64,000 nt of DNA from Coniochaeta sp. PMI_546 (GCA_021432605.1 MU271149.1:1178001-1242000), one strand, 5' to 3'; positions 1-12,219 are shown, numbered from the stretch's first letter. Numbers and translations: made by a program. The notes: generated from the sequence alone by a model not told the origin.

Positions 1-2020
1 CAGTGCAAGGACCCGCAAACCTACGCGAGACCTCGCCGGCATACACGCTGTGGATCTCCTCCTGGAACTCTCTCCAGAAATCTTCCTTCTCGAGGAGTCG
101 TGGTCCGGAGTTGAATCTTGGATCGCCCTGCGTCTGTACGACCGTTATGTCGACGTTGAGGTTCTTCTTGTTGAACTTCGCCTTGATCAGAAACCGCGGG
201 CATCCAGCTCCCCTGACCCATTGCTGCCAGAAGGACTCTAACTTATACTGGGTCTTCTTTGAGCAGGATTTCTTAAACTCGTCTGCGTCCAAGGACGTGG
301 CCCTCGCCTCGGTGTTGATTATGTTTGCCGTGGAGACGAGATGCGATATGACACGACCGACCCCTGTTGACCCGGGGTACTTTGACATTCGTTGATCCAG
401 TATAAACAGAACCAATGGTGCCTTGAGGGACAGGAATTCCATCTCGAAGTCGCCCACATTCAGGTGCTCGCCCAGATCATGGATAGCCGGCCGATTCACG
501 TCTGTCTTGACAAGTTTATCGGATAATGTCTTGAGATGAAATCGGTACCAGTTGTTGCCACAGAGCGTCTTCATGTATAGATCAGTCATGTACCATTGGA
601 TGGCTACAACCAGCCAGGTGTCTGTGCGCTTATTCGGAACAATGTGGATGCCAAAGTACTGTGAAGCCAGAGTGTGGACAAGCTGACGGGTAACTGCGAT
701 TTCCTTGTCGATGATCTTATCAGAATACAGTAGTCGTGTACTGCAGAGCGACAGTGAAGTCGCTTCGACCGTGTCATGTACCATGTCGTCAACAAAGCAA
801 ACCTTGTAGCCTTCAAAGGGATATTTTCCGAACTCGAGAGCAAAAAAGTCCGCTGCCTGTACCACAGCGGCACAGGTATGACGGAGCTCATCAGCCCTGC
901 CCGGTAGGCAGTAACCGTGGATCTTTGCAGCAAGTGTTCCCAGTTTCTCGTCAGATTCCTCGGTACGGAACTCGGACCAAAGAGGAACATGCTCGAAGGG
1001 ACCGATTGCGAAGCCAATGTGACAAGCAGCGGCGTTATTGCACTCGAAGGACATGATCTTCTTCCGGTCGTCGTCAGGGTCGATCTGCTCGCCGCTAAGA
1101 ATGCCGGAGCAGATGATAGTCATCTCCAGCAGCTTATCTTCCTCAATCAAGACCGACTGAGGTTGGCGAGGTTCCAGGTCGCCCCGCTTCCTCTTCAAAC
1201 TTCCATTGGCTGCACCGTTACTTGCCTGCTGTGTAGCGAGCGGCTGCTCTAGAGCACCGCCGAGCGTCCGTGGGAATTTGATAGACACATTGAAGACGTG
1301 GCGTTGGCCGGGATCGTCGATGCAAGGAAAGATGCAGGAGGCGATTCCAGGCTCGTTACTGTGCCGGGTGTAGACATGTGGATATCTGGTGTCGCCTTCC
1401 TCGATGCCGACGAACTGCAAGCCGTCGCGAATCCGCTTAGATCGGAAGGGAATGGAGATCTTGATGCCAACCTTGCCGTCCTCCGAATTCGCGAGGGAAT
1501 TTTTCCTAGGGAATTTGCTTTCGTATGTAACATCGTCCTTGGACAGGTCGTTCGGACGCAGCGAAATCTTCAGCGACCGGTCAGCAGGAACGCACCCTAG
1601 CGCGTGCCTCATAAGCTCCTCGCGCTGGCCGGTAGGGACGTCGGGTCTACGCTCAGGCAACAGCGAACGCATCCTATTTTTCGCTATGTGATGTTGTGTA
1701 GCTCCGAGCGTCCACTCAGGCGGTATATCCAGCAGGTCGTACGGATCTTTGTAGGTGGCGACTGTCCGGCGGCCGTCCACGAGGATGTTCTTGGTGTCGA
1801 TGTCAAACTGCCGGGCATCTATCGAGACCTCTTGCAGATTATCAACGAGGGGAAATATCAAGAGGGTGCTGGTGCCGCTGGTGCTTCGCTGTTGGAAGTT
1901 GACCTCGAGTTCGACTTCTTGGCCGACGACAACGAAAGGTTCGCATGCGGACTTGTATTCGGGAGTGACGATGGTTGCCTCAGCAGCTGGCCCCGCGGCC
2001 TCTCCATCAAGTCCTGCCAT
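1..2020 (-). CDS. TAF2: TFIID subunit TAF2, 3'-partial (runs off left edge)
   Basis: TAF2 is the TFIID subunit that helps recognise core-promoter initiator DNA in the nucleus. I translated the minus strand from the ATG at 2020 and found about 673 residues with no intron or stop before the window edge. The product has the M1-aminopeptidase-like fold of TAF2. Early beta-domain sequence includes VVGQEVELEVNF. Further on come FVDDMVHDTVEA, TRQLVHTLASQYFG and LVLFILDQRMSKY, all typical of TAF2. The HExxH zinc motif of true M1 peptidases is replaced around TRQLVHTLASQ, as expected for this non-catalytic relative. The start MAGLDGEAAG was chosen because no upstream in-frame ATG is close and the conserved domain begins about 30 residues later. 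The C-terminal half lies outside the window. Seen: the reading frame and motifs; known: the family role. Confidence 0.93.
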   Translation of the reverse strand, partial: MAGLDGEAAGPAAEATIVTPEYKSACEPFVVVGQEVELEVNFQQRSTSGTSTLLIFPLVDNLQEVSIDARQFDIDTKNILVDGRRTVATYKDPYDLLDIPPEWTLGATQHHIAKNRMRSLLPERRPDVPTGQREELMRHALGCVPADRSLKISLRPNDLSKDDVTYESKFPRKNSLANSEDGKVGIKISIPFRSKRIRDGLQFVGIEEGDTRYPHVYTRHSNEPGIASCIFPCIDDPGQRHVFNVSIKFPRTLGGALEQPLATQQASNGAANGSLKRKRGDLEPRQPQSVLIEEDKLLEMTIICSGILSGEQIDPDDDRKKIMSFECNNAAACHIGFAIGPFEHVPLWSEFRTEESDEKLGTLAAKIHGYCLPGRADELRHTCAAVVQAADFFALEFGKYPFEGYKVCFVDDMVHDTVEATSLSLCSTRLLYSDKIIDKEIAVTRQLVHTLASQYFGIHIVPNKRTDTWLVVAIQWYMTDLYMKTLCGNNWYRFHLKTLSDKLVKTDVNRPAIHDLGEHLNVGDFEMEFLSLKAPLVLFILDQRMSKYPGSTGVGRVISHLVSTANIINTEARATSLDADEFKKSCSKKTQYKLESFWQQWVRGAGCPRFLIKAKFNKKNLNVDITVVQTQGDPRFNSGPRLLEKEDFWREFQEEIHSVYAGEVSRRFAGPCT

Positions 2021-3003
2021 TTCGCTCGTGTTGCGTGCCAAAAAGACCACGATGGGTATCGGGAAGTTCGACCAGAGTAGTTGTAATGCGATGGTAGAGG
2101 GCCGTAGCCGGCAGCCTGAGCTGGTGCGCACGTTGGTTGGAGCTCGTTAATCCGGACTCATTGCAAAGGACGACACAGAGGTTGCGGCCATGAATTCAAC
2201 GCGCTGTTGTCTGTATGGAAATCGATGGGCGATGAATCGTGTATTATTATGGGTTTAAAGTTGAAGCAAGAGGATCCTGCCAGGTGAAGGTTTGTAAGGA
2301 TAGTTGAAGACGTGAGGTTTGGTGACTTGTCCAAACCTACCTTTGGTCGGAATGGAAGACTGCGCGTGGCTCAGAAAGGCACGCGGATCGGGAGACAGTC
2401 CTGCCACAGAGCTGTGTAAGTGAACGTACTGTATGAGATACAGGAGTACTAGTATTTTACAACCAAGGATATTCAAGCGCAGGCGTGGAATAACCTGCTC
2501 TTGACGCCGGCGAAGTACGGTGGAAGTGCGCAACTGGCACGAGTTCGTCGTTAACTCCAAAGCTCCCAAACGCCAACGCTCCGCGACAAGGCCAGTGAAT
2601 GTGGGGCCGCGCCACACCCTTCCCCAAGATCCGGCTTGTCCACTTTAGGTTACCTTACCTTGGACTTGAGTAGTTTTTAGCGCTGTTTGCCGCCGTTTGC
2701 CGCGTACTGTGCCAATGTGATGTCACCGAACTTATTAAAAACTCTCTGACCATCACTTGTACACTACCGGTACACTAGACCCTCTAAAAGGCAGGGCGTT
2801 TGGCGCTCTTGATGTTTATAATTGAGATCTGATCGTTCATGAACCTCCATGCGTTTTTCCACCTTGGATATACAGAGAAGAAAGCGCGACAAAATGCACG
2901 CTGAACAGCCGCCATAACACCAATGCCCGCTCCCTAAAGTCTAGTAACTTCCCTAGTGATGATAAAACATGACGCTTGAAAATCGCTACACCGAGTATCT
3001 TAT
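2021..3003. other. Intergenic, no gene supported
   Basis: This is the upstream region of TAF2 (transcribed leftward) and the downstream region of the SAS4-like gene. Only short, compositionally random open frames occur. I see no RNA gene or repeat family. Confidence 0.6.
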
Positions 3004-4867
3004 TTAAGGCTTTGCCCTCCTCTCCTTCCGCTTTCGCCTGGCCTGCACCTTCAGAGTCTCTTCGTCGATCATCTCTTCCGGCAGCTCAAAGTCCCTCTCC
3101 GCAACTTCCGGTATTGGGTGCCCCCAAGCTAACACGGTCCTGCCTCTCCGCCGATTCTTGCCCAGGGCCGCCGCTCGCTGATACGGCTTGGAAAAGAAGG
3201 ACTTAAACTCCTTGAGTGGCTTTGGTACTGCGGGTTGTGGTTGCGCCGATGCGCTCCGTTGTCTATCGCACACTCTTGCTCTGGATCTCGAGTTGGTCTT
3301 GGCCGCGGCTAGTGCCTCCTCTCGAAGTTGTTTGGCAATGGAGGCATCTACATCGATCGAGTCCGGAGGATCACCGTCACTCTCTTCGGCAGCGCCATCG
3401 TCGTCTTCCATTGCTTCGTCCTCGTCGCCATCTGGATCCGAGGTGACCTCCTCCTCCTCAGCTTCAGCTTCCGGCTCTTCCTCGTCCGCAAAGTCAATAT
3501 CCTCATCTTGGTCCTGACTGTCACGGAGGGCTTTCGCCTCGCGTTCCTTGCGTTCCTTCTCTTGCTTGCGGCGTTTCTCCTCGGCAGTCCACCTCCTGAA
3601 CTTATCCAGGATGGCTTGGCACCCCCTAATGAAATGTGCACGCGCAGGTTCGAACGACTTCTTTTTGCCCTCGGTGATTCCACTAACCCCCATAACCCTC
3701 AGCCAGTCAGGGCCTTGTAGGCCGTCAAGTAGCCGTATGACCTGGTCTTTCTCATGCTGTGCCCGGCCTCTCTCCAAGTTTCGTATTGACCGCTCTAGCC
3801 GCTCTGCCTTCCTGTGAGGGCCCTCGAAAACAGAGTCCGGCAGAGGGTCTCCATCTGGTTCGGCCTTGTGTTGTGCTTTGAGGAAGTTGAGGTCAATTCT
3901 TTGCGAGTCGCAAAGTTCGGTAAAAAGGTTGTCGCCAAAGCTACGAACAGGGTAGCTATCAGGGGGTCGTTGTTGAGGGATGTTTGGGCCGCTTGCGGAA
4001 CTTTGTGCAGCGGCAGTCAGCGGAATGCTTAGCGGCAATGGCACTCGGGAGTCGGTGATGACAATCAGGGTATCGTTATTCAAGAGATCTGCCGTGCAAA
4101 AGTAAAATGTCAGCAGTTGAGCACGAATTGCATGCAAACGAGAGATATTGTTGCCAACTCCGTTTAGAGAACTGGGTTTGCTCACGGTGCTCTTTGGGGT
4201 CGTTCCCGATGACTTCATCGTAGTCCGGGAAGTAGGCTGAAAGTTCGCTCTTGAACCTCGTAGCCTCTTGCGACCGTAGCTTGCGGCCCTGCTCCTTGGG
4301 AACAGCCTCAGTCGGCTGCAACCGATCCAGCTCGTGTTTTAGTCCATTAGCAACTTTCTCCTTATGTTTGGTGAGATTGGGGCTTTTGTGTTCATCCGTG
4401 GCCGTGGCGACAGGGGGTTGAGGTGGAGGAAGAGCGGCAGCGGAGGAGGAGGCGGCGGCACTGGTGCCTCCAGCGTTTGGGCGGTTGGCCGTAGCGACAG
4501 GTGGTCGTTGTGGAGCGGGCTCCGGCGGGCGGGCAATTGATCGACTCGACGCGACAGTTGTCTCGGTCTGCTGTTTACTGCTATGACTGTTGTGAAGATG
4601 ATGGCTCGCTGGTTTGGAGGGGATCTCGACGACAAAATGTTTCTTTCGTTTGACAGCATCTAGATCGCGGTCGAGAGGTGCGAGATGTCGCTTCATGGCA
4701 ATGTTTGGCTTCCGCGTGGCGGGCGCGACCAGGTGGGCGTGCGACTGCTGCGACACAGGCTGATGATGGAGGGGATGGAATAGATGCGGATGGTGATGAG
4801 GATGATGAAGGCCATCAGCTCGTCTGGTCGAGCGTGTTGCCGTTGTTGCAGCCATTTCTGCAATCAT
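3004..4867 (-). CDS. SAS4-domain chromatin protein (Something About Silencing 4-like)
   Basis: Two exons, 4867-4186 and 4088-3004, give 588 aa. The 97-nt intron (4185-4089) has a GTGAGC donor, a CTGAC branch and a GGCAG acceptor. The N-terminus is low complexity: a His-rich stretch at residues ~20-45, then Ala/Pro/Ser-rich sequence. The recognisable part is the SAS4 domain at ~275-395, with RSFGDNLFTELCDSQRIDL, an LERSIRNLERGRAQHEKDQ helix and a LLDGLQGPDWLRVMG segment. A basic/acidic coiled-coil (EEKRRKQEKERKEREAK, then a long Asp/Glu run) and a basic tail follow. In yeast Sas4 scaffolds the SAS histone acetyltransferase that acetylates H4K16. In filamentous fungi the domain occurs in proteins of unproven function, so a nuclear chromatin role is inference. 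The start could also be the internal Met at residue 5. Confidence 0.8.
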
Positions 4868-5716
4868 TCATGATTCATCAATTCACGGATTGCAGCGATT
4901 GAGCGTGGTGTTTGTGTATTTGTTTGGTCCTGCCATTTCAGGTGGTTTGGGGCGTTTTTTGGGTGACCCCTCCCTTTCTAACTTCGGCCCAAGACAATAG
5001 AGGCAAAGCCTAGAAAAGCCAAAGCGTACCTCCGTCTACGAAGCCTCTTGTCCTTCCTTCGCACAATGAAATAATAACCGGCAGACGATCCTAACAAGGG
5101 GAATTCAGGCAAGATACTATCTAATGAGTATAAGCCTAGGAAAAAGCATTGTTTCAGCCATTTCCCCCCCATGATGTATCTTAAATGCTCAAAGACAACT
5201 CAAAAGTTCGAGCGGCACACAGTGTATAACTGACAACTAGAGTGCCTAAGAAGCAATGACAAACTCCCTGTAACTGTACCCATCGTTTTCTTCAGGCGCA
5301 TTATGCCCACTGAGCGTTAGCTCTTTGTTTGTCGGTCGCTGGGGACGCGATCCAAATATAACAAGAGGCTACCTTCCGCGGTTCTCCAGGTATGACACTC
5401 TTTTCATAACCAGCGTTATCAGCAATAGAAAGGACATATTTGCAAGGTAATTGTGCGGGTAATCCAAGGATACATTCATCTCCTGACGCATGTCCTTCAC
5501 GCTTGTCTTTCTCCTGGCACTAACATTGACCACAAGCTCGACATTAGAACCAACCTGAAATAGGCATGTGCAGTAAGCTGTCCATTGTTCTATCTCTACT
5601 GGCACCGTACAGTACACACTTGGAGCAGGACACCCACAGACCTATTACGTATAATACACAAGAAGCATGCACCCCCTACACACCACACATACTCACCATT
5701 CATCGCTCGCCTTGGT
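4868..5716. other. Intergenic, no gene supported
   Basis: Promoter side of the SAS4-like gene and 3' flank of the peptidase gene. Only short random frames are present; nothing else is recognisable. Confidence 0.55.
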
Positions 5717-7380
5717 TTAGAAGTTCCTGCTCATGTCGTTCCGGATCCTGGCGTAGTCAAAGAGGCCCTCGATGCTTCCCACCGCGCTGATGGCGATATC
5801 CTGGTCCCACAGCCTCCGCTGGGCAAAGTCCATCACGTCCTTCTCCGTCACGCGGTCGATGATGCGCTCGATCTCGGCCGGGTCCATCCGCCGCCCGGTG
5901 GTGACGATCTGGCGACCGATGTCCTCGGCAACGGCGGTGGTGCCGTCGAGGGACAGGAGGATGGAAGCCTTGAGCTGGGCCTTTGCCCGCTCGACCTCGG
6001 CCTCGGTGACGCTGGTGGAGAGTCGGGACCATTCCCGGAGAGTGAAGTGGACGAGGTCATCGACCGCCGTGAGCTTGTCAGTAACGAGGTAGATACCCCA
6101 GAGACTGTACTTGTATTAGCGATTGTGTCACATAGCATGAAGATCTGGCTGTTTACTCACCCGGTGTCACTGTAGCTGGTGGAAAAGCTCATGAAGCTGG
6201 TGGCAAGGTCGTGTTGGTGAACGAAGCCGCTGAGCTTGCTTCCGGTGTGCTGGGCGTTGCCCATAGCCTTGTCGTAGTTGCCGACGATTGCCTGAGTGAC
6301 CAGAGCGGTGAAGTAGTCGTCATCACCCCAGCTAACACCCTCAACAGCAATGGCGATGTTGGCGGTCGGGATTGTGTCGTCACGAATTCTGATATCTGAG
6401 CCAATAAAGTCGGGCTTCTTCTTAGAGAGGAGGTAGGCGCTGGTCTGAGGAGTCTGAGCCGGGAGGCCGGCAAAGTGCTGGTCGGCCATCTCAACGAGCT
6501 TGTCGTGGGGAATGCCACCGGCACCAACGAGAACCATACGGTCGGCTGTGTAGTTGTTCTTGATGTAGTTGGTAAGCTCGGTCCGGGTGATGTCACGGAT
6601 GTTCTCGCGGGGACCGAGGATAGTGCGGCCCAGAGGCTGGTGTTGGAAGGCGGTAGCGTGGAGGTGGTCGAAGACAACCTCTTCGAGCTGCTTCTCGACC
6701 TCTTCCGACTCTCTCAGGATGACGTCGCGCTCGCGCTCGATGGCAGACTCCTCGAGCTTCGAGTTCTGGAGAATATCGGCGAGGATATCGACGCATTTCG
6801 GCGCATCCTCGTTGAGCGACTTGGCGAAGTAGACGGTGTTCTCACGCTGTACTGTTGTTAGTCTCTGATAAGAGCGAGTGCATCATTGCCGAGACGAACC
6901 GAAGTGTAGGCGTTGAGGTGAGCGCCCATGTTCTCGATCTCAAGCTCCAACTGCTGCTGTGTCCGCCTGTTTGTGCCCTTCATGCCACTTGTTAGCTCTT
7001 ATTCCGAGGTTCGTGGGACGATAGCTTCAAGGTACCTTGAAGGCAAGATGCTCGAGGAAGTGTGCGGTGCCGTTGGTCTCCTCTGTCTCTGCTCGGGAGC
7101 CGGCATCGATCCACATGCCGACGGTCGAGGTCTGCGCATAAGGGGAGTACTGGGTAGCGACCTGGCAGTATCAATTGATATTAGCAAGCTGGTCTAGATA
7201 TCTCATCGGCGGCCAATGGTTCCGGATGAAGCTCACAGTGAGTCCGTTCTTGAGGGTTGTGGTCTGGGTCTTGACGGCTGGAGAGACGGGAGTCGCGAGG
7301 CCTCGCTTCATGGGAAGCGAGAGGCCAGCCCGGCCTCGCAGGCCCTGGGCAAGGTTCAGAGCTAGTCTCCTGGACGCCAT
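5717..7380 (-). CDS. MAS1: Mitochondrial processing peptidase, beta subunit
   Basis: Catalytic subunit of the matrix peptidase that removes presequences from imported proteins. In Neurospora the same protein is also core protein I of complex III. Five exons (7380-7237, 7161-7036, 6977-6900, 6846-6161, 6104-5717) give 473 aa, normal for the family. All introns are 53-75 nt. The N-terminus is an Arg-rich, Ser-rich presequence. The inverted zinc motif HxxEH is intact (H82-F-L-E85-H86), with the distal acidic region around RERDVILRE (E162). The glycine-rich-loop equivalents and the PF05193-type C-terminal domain follow. Intact HxxEH marks the active beta subunit rather than alpha. The gene is divergent from the GH36 gene with 474 bp between the starts. 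The third intron uses an unusual GTTCGT donor. Confidence 0.95.
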
Positions 7381-7521
7381 CGGAGGTGATGAGGGTTGAG
7401 GTGTGGTGGTTGAGCGGTTTGTTAGGATCTTTCGACGTCTCTCGTTTTGAAGCTTCGCGCGAAAATTGCGGGTCTCAGTTTTGCCTCGCCAAATTCTCGG
7501 AAATGGCCGGACGGAGAGGGT

Positions 7522-7537
7522 GATGACGTATCACGTG
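7522..7537. promoter_or_regulatory. CRE-like TGACGTA and CACGTG E-box in divergent promoter
   Basis: The 474-bp space between the peptidase and GH36 starts holds TGACGTA (7524-7530) immediately followed by the palindrome CACGTG (7532-7537). CACGTG is the core of Cbf1-type bHLH sites and TGACGTA resembles bZIP sites. Occupancy is inference from the motif alone. Confidence 0.3.
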
Positions 7538-7854
7538 CTTGCTATTCCTAAGAAGCGGGTCTAGCTTCGAAGGCAATCCACTTACAAGTTACTGTGTACT
7601 AAGGTACCTAGTAGACCACACTTTACTGCAGCGCAGTACAGGAGCAGCTGGCGGTGTTGGAGTGCCATGATAGGCTTATTTTACAGTGACCTACAGGCGT
7701 GGAAATGCAGCACCTCCGCACCGGACTTTGGCGTATCCAAGTTCTTATAAGAAGCAAGGGGCAATAAGGGAGGTAGCGACTGCCTTGTTGGACAATAAGT
7801 AACTCGACATCATTTCCTCTGTAACTTAGTCTGGCTGTGCATTGAGGTACAATC

Positions 7855-10800
7855 ATGGCTTCTAGCACTGAAGACTTCGCCAAGTACTTCCAGGCTGTTT
7901 TCATTCCAAAGCAGAAACCCCCGCCTGGTCCTTTACCAGAGGGCACCATCATGGCTTCCGTGTCCACGTATCCCCCTCTTGGACAGGTCACGCAGCTCAG
8001 GACGGGCGGTGTGAGTTTTGTTGCCGTGCTGGAAGTTGACAAAAGCCATGCCAGCAGTCCATGGGAAGTATCACTCTGGTACTCAGACGGCACAGACGAG
8101 AGCCAGGAATGGGTCGAGCATCGACTTGGTCTGACTGATGCCCGTCGAATTCCTTCGAATCTCCAAGCTGTGCCTAGTGCATCCAGGCTTTACTACGGTG
8201 CAAAAGTATCCATCAAGTCACCGTTGAGGTTCACCGTCAAGTTCCGGTCGGGCCCCGATCAAGAGTGGAGGTGGATCCGAGATGAGGCTGGTATGGGGGA
8301 CGGCACTGTGATTATCAATGACAACCTGGACAAAAGAGATACAGAGAGCAAACTCTCGGATCTTATTCAAGGTCTAAACCCAGCCTTCAAGTGGAAGACT
8401 TTGACGAGCCAGTCCCCCAGCACACGTCTCTGGTCCATCGAAGCACCGGTGGATGCAGCCGAGGGTGAGAAGTCCAAGGTAGTCGACCTTCCGCTTGGTA
8501 TACCATGGGGTGGGTTCTTGAGGTAGGAATCGCATCCTCGGACACAATACTTGTCGCTAATGCATGACAGATGGTTCGCTGTTGTGCGCATCTGGGCTCC
8601 GTGGCTCGCACCGCGACATGGCAAGGAGAAGTTTGAGCTTGACAAGGACGCAATTATGTGCTCGTTCCTGTCGCCTCAGGGAAGACACATGGTTCTTCTT
8701 GCTATCAGCGGCGTCAGCGATGTCTTGACCATCTTCCGCAGTGGTGACTCTGGTGAAGTTGTTCTTCATGTATGCGGAACGACTTGGCCAGAGCAGAGGG
8801 TTCTATTCAAGCAACAAAGCTGACCATTTCCAGATACGTAACGACGAAGAGGCTGCAACCTCAGCGACAGTCCTAGTTGCCACTGGCGACAAGTTCGAGA
8901 GCGCCAATGCAGCTGTGATGTACCAGGCTAGGAACCTGGTCCTGACCAGCAAAAAGAATACCGGCGAATACGACAAGGAAATGACAGCACTGCGGGAGGG
9001 TGTCAGGCCGGAGTGGTTTGAGAACTGGTATGACGGCCTGGGCTACTGTAAGTGGTTTTTAGAGATTTGGTGATCGACAGGTGCTCACCAACCCTCGTAG
9101 GCACCTGGAACGCATTGGGACAGCGACTCACGGAAGAAAAGATCCTGCAAGCCGTCGATACCCTGGCCGAGCATAAGATCAAATTCACGAACCTCATCAT
9201 CGACGATAATTGGCAGAACATTGACTATCGTGGAGAAGGCCAGTTTCAGTATGGCTGGAACGGATTCGAAGCTGAACCCAAAGCCTTCCCGAACGGACTC
9301 AAGGCCATGATCACCAAAATCAGGTCCAAGCACAAGAACATACAGCACATTGCTGTGTGGCATGCCCTCTTGGGGTACTGGGCTGGTATTTCCCCTGACG
9401 GTGAGATCGCTAAGACCTACAAAACAGTGGAAGTCGTGCGCGAGGACTCTGTGAGGCGAAACCTCCCTCTTGGAGGCAAAATGACTGTGGTGGCCCGGGA
9501 AGACGTGGACAAGTTCTACGACGACTTCTATCGGTTCCTCAGCGATTGCGGCATCGACGGTGTCAAGACTGATGCCCAGTTCATGACGGACACCTGGGTC
9601 TCGGCCAAGGTCCGGCGTGAGCTGATCCACACATACCTGGATGCGTGGACTATATCTGCTCTCCGCCACTTCAGCATCAAGGCCATATCGTGCATGTCTC
9701 AGACACCACAGAATCTTTTCTACGCTCAGTTGCCCCGAAACAGACCGGCTCTCCTTGTTCGCAACTCGGACGATTTCTTCCCAGAAATTCCCGGTCAGTG
9801 ATGTTACTCGGTTTCAAGATATTCTTGAGATTGCTGACCTACTACTAGCCTCTCACCCATGGCATGTGTGGACCAATGCGCACAATACCCTGTTTACACA
9901 ACATTTGAACATACTTCCAGACTGGGATATGTTCCAGACAGTGCATGATTACTCCGGGTTCCACGCTGCGGCTCGCTGCGTCAGTGGCGGACCGATATAT
10001 ATCACTGATGTCCCAGGCCAACACGACATTGAGCTGATCAATCAGATGACCGGACTGACGCCGCGAGGGAAAACGATCATTTTCAGACCTAGCGTTCTAG
10101 GAAAGTCCATAGACTATTATGTCGGCTACGACGACAATTCACTACTCAAAGTCGGTGCCTACCACGGTACGCAACTAACGAGTCTTGCTTCGGGTAATGG
10201 ACTCTCACCATACTAACTCTCTAAACAGGTCAAGCGGTGACGGGCACTTCGATCATGGGTCTATTCAACATCTCTGCTCGCCCACTGACAGAAATCATCC
10301 CTCTGGAGCGCTTCCGTGGTGTTCTCTCGTCCATGCGCTATATCGTCCGAGCGCACAGCACCGGCGCAATTTCGAAGCCGCTACAGATAGGCCTACCGGC
10401 ATCCCTCCTCACAGTATCCCTGGACGTCAGGGGCTGGGATATCTTTACAGCGTATCCGCTAGAGATATTCCACACTGAAGCGCAAGGCGCAGTGTATCTG
10501 GCCAACCTTGGTCTGGTTGGAAAGATGACAGGCTCTGCTGCCGTGCTGAGGAGTAATATTGAACTTGAACTGAACGGACGGATATTCATGGACATCACAG
10601 TGAAAGCCCTAGGGGTTCTCGGTAAGTCATTGCAAGCTGTCAGATCATGGCGAAGGTTCGCTAACCGATCACCATATTCAGGTGTCTACATCTCTATGCT
10701 TCCGGACTTGACCATCGGAGGCGACTTTATGGTGACCATTGAGGGCAAGCCCATTCCTCCGAAGACAGTGTCTGTCAGTAGGGCCGATCCACATGTCATA

Positions 10801-10896
10801 GAGGTGGACATTGAGGCTGCTTGGAATGAGATGGGTTTGGAGGCCGGATGGGCTAATGAGGTCGAGGTGAAGTTGTACTTCACTCTCGAACATTGA
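7855..10896 (+). CDS. GH36 raffinose-synthase / alkaline alpha-galactosidase-like (Sip1-type) glycoside hydrolase
   Basis: Seven exons (7855-8522, 8571-8769, 8834-9047, 9101-9793, 9849-10166, 10229-10621, 10682-10896) give 899 aa with no signal peptide, so it is probably cytosolic. The protein matches the raffinose synthase/seed-imbibition (Sip1) branch of GH36. It has WFENWYDGLGYCTWNA and then FTNLIIDDNWQN. The catalytic pair is intact: nucleophile in KTDAQF (D518) and acid/base region RNSDDFFP (D584/D585). PIYITDVPGQHD and a C-terminal beta-sandwich follow. Known relatives hydrolyse or transfer alpha-galactosyl groups (raffinose-family oligosaccharides, galactinol). Fungal members are largely uncharacterised, so the exact substrate is unknown. 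Every splice junction restores the conserved frame, for example TAC-T|GC-ACC, giving YCTW. Confidence 0.88.
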
Positions 10897-11122
10897 GCGT
10901 ATGGGGCATAGATGAGCTCAGGGGTAGAATATTGCGAACTCACACGGCATGATACAAACTCGCATGATAAAGGGCTTTGAGACAGTTACGACGAGTATAT
11001 CTCGAGGGGCGCAAAACATATGATTTGATCAATGTCATTACATTGCTGAAGGCGGAATATCTTATTCGTTTCGTCGTAACAATCAACCACAGAGAAGCTT
11101 ACCTCACCTGGGTGATCCTAGC

Positions 11123-12219
11123 TTACTTAGCATACTTGGGCGTAATCCCCAACCTCTTTGCCTCACCGGCCACAATGTCAGGAATCTCCTCCTTCACTCC
11201 ACGTCGCGAAGGCTTCCAACCAAGCAGCTTCCTCGCCCGACTAGCTTGGCTCTTCGAGTTAATCGCCCACGAACCATTAACCCTCCCCTCGGCCACGACC
11301 GTGTCGAGATCCGTGGGCAGGACCTTTGGCTCCTCGAGAAACCCTTGCTTATGAGCCTCCTTCGCAATCACCTCCGCAATCTCGCCCCAGACGATCGGTC
11401 CGTTCTCGGCAAAGAAATATGCGTGATCGCCGAAGAGCTGCGGATCCTTTGCTTTCTCAGGGTCCAGCGCTGCCTCGACGAGTGCCAGAAACAGGTCGCT
11501 CAAGTCATGCACGTGAACCTCATGCCACTCCGCCTTTCCCGTACCCACAACCGGCGCGTAGCCGTGGGTTAAGGTATACTTGACCAGGTCATAAACCTGT
11601 ATGCTGCGGCCGTTCACGGGGCCACGGCCAGGGCCGTAGATGACGGGTGGCGCGACGATAGCCGTCTTGACTTTCTCCGAGTTGGCGAGCTGGACGATCT
11701 TCTCCACGTCCCGATGGATGGCTTCCTCCGGCAGGGCGAGGATCTTCTCGACACCCTCCAGATCGTCGTAGGTGTCCCCGTCAGCGGGGGGCTGGCCGAA
11801 CCGGTTGGCGTGCATGTCGTGGTACATCAGCATACCCGTACCGGAGACGAAGATCAGGTAGCCTGGTTTGTCGGCGGTGTGTCCCCGGGCGAGACCTTCG
11901 GCGATGGCAGTAGCGGACTCGCGGTGGTCCGAGTGCGCAGCGTGGACTACGACGTCTGCTTCCACGGCGGCTGCGGAGATCACCTCCGTGGCGGAGAGGT
12001 CGCCGTAGACGAGCTTGGCGGAGGGATACTTGGCTGCTACTGGGACGCCGCGGTCCTGGTTGCGGACCAGGAGTGTATAGTCCCAGTCCGGGTGGGCAGT
12101 ATAAAAAGTATGGAAGACGTCGCCGCCTATGTAGCCGGTCACGCCGGTCCTGGTGATTGTTAGCAGTAGGCCACACACGAGCTGGGAGTGATGACTCGCA
12201 GGAAGATCTTGGGAGCCAT
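11123..12219 (-). CDS. NAD(P)-dependent epimerase/dehydratase-like extended SDR
   Basis: Preferred model: a 20-nt first exon (12219-12200) spliced over a 50-nt GC-AG intron (12199-12150) to exon 2 (12149-11123), 348 aa. Splicing yields MAPKIFLTGVTGYIGG, the beta1/glycine-rich Rossmann start normal for this family. Reading through from an upstream ATG at 12283 instead gives a non-homologous leader. The intron has GCGAGT, CTGCTAAC and ACCAG. Later features are the ADVVVHAAHSD segment, FVSGTGML, PPVIYGPGRG and a C-terminal helical region. The canonical YxxxK dyad is not evident, as in several atypical NmrA/epimerase-like fungal SDRs. The substrate cannot be told. The gene lies 787 bp downstream of the histidinol-dehydrogenase-like gene on the same strand. 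Confidence 0.85.
12150..12199 (-). other. GC-AG intron in SDR gene
   Basis: A 50-nt intron on the minus strand that starts GCGAGT, contains CTGCTAAC and ends CCAG. No GT donor nearby preserves the MAPKIFL-TGVTGYIGG junction, so a non-canonical GC donor is the simplest explanation. Confidence 0.7.

Noticed and set aside
9085-9669. 194-codon minus-strand frame opposite the GH36 gene
   Set aside because: The sense frame carries the GH36 active site; the antisense has no recognisable features.
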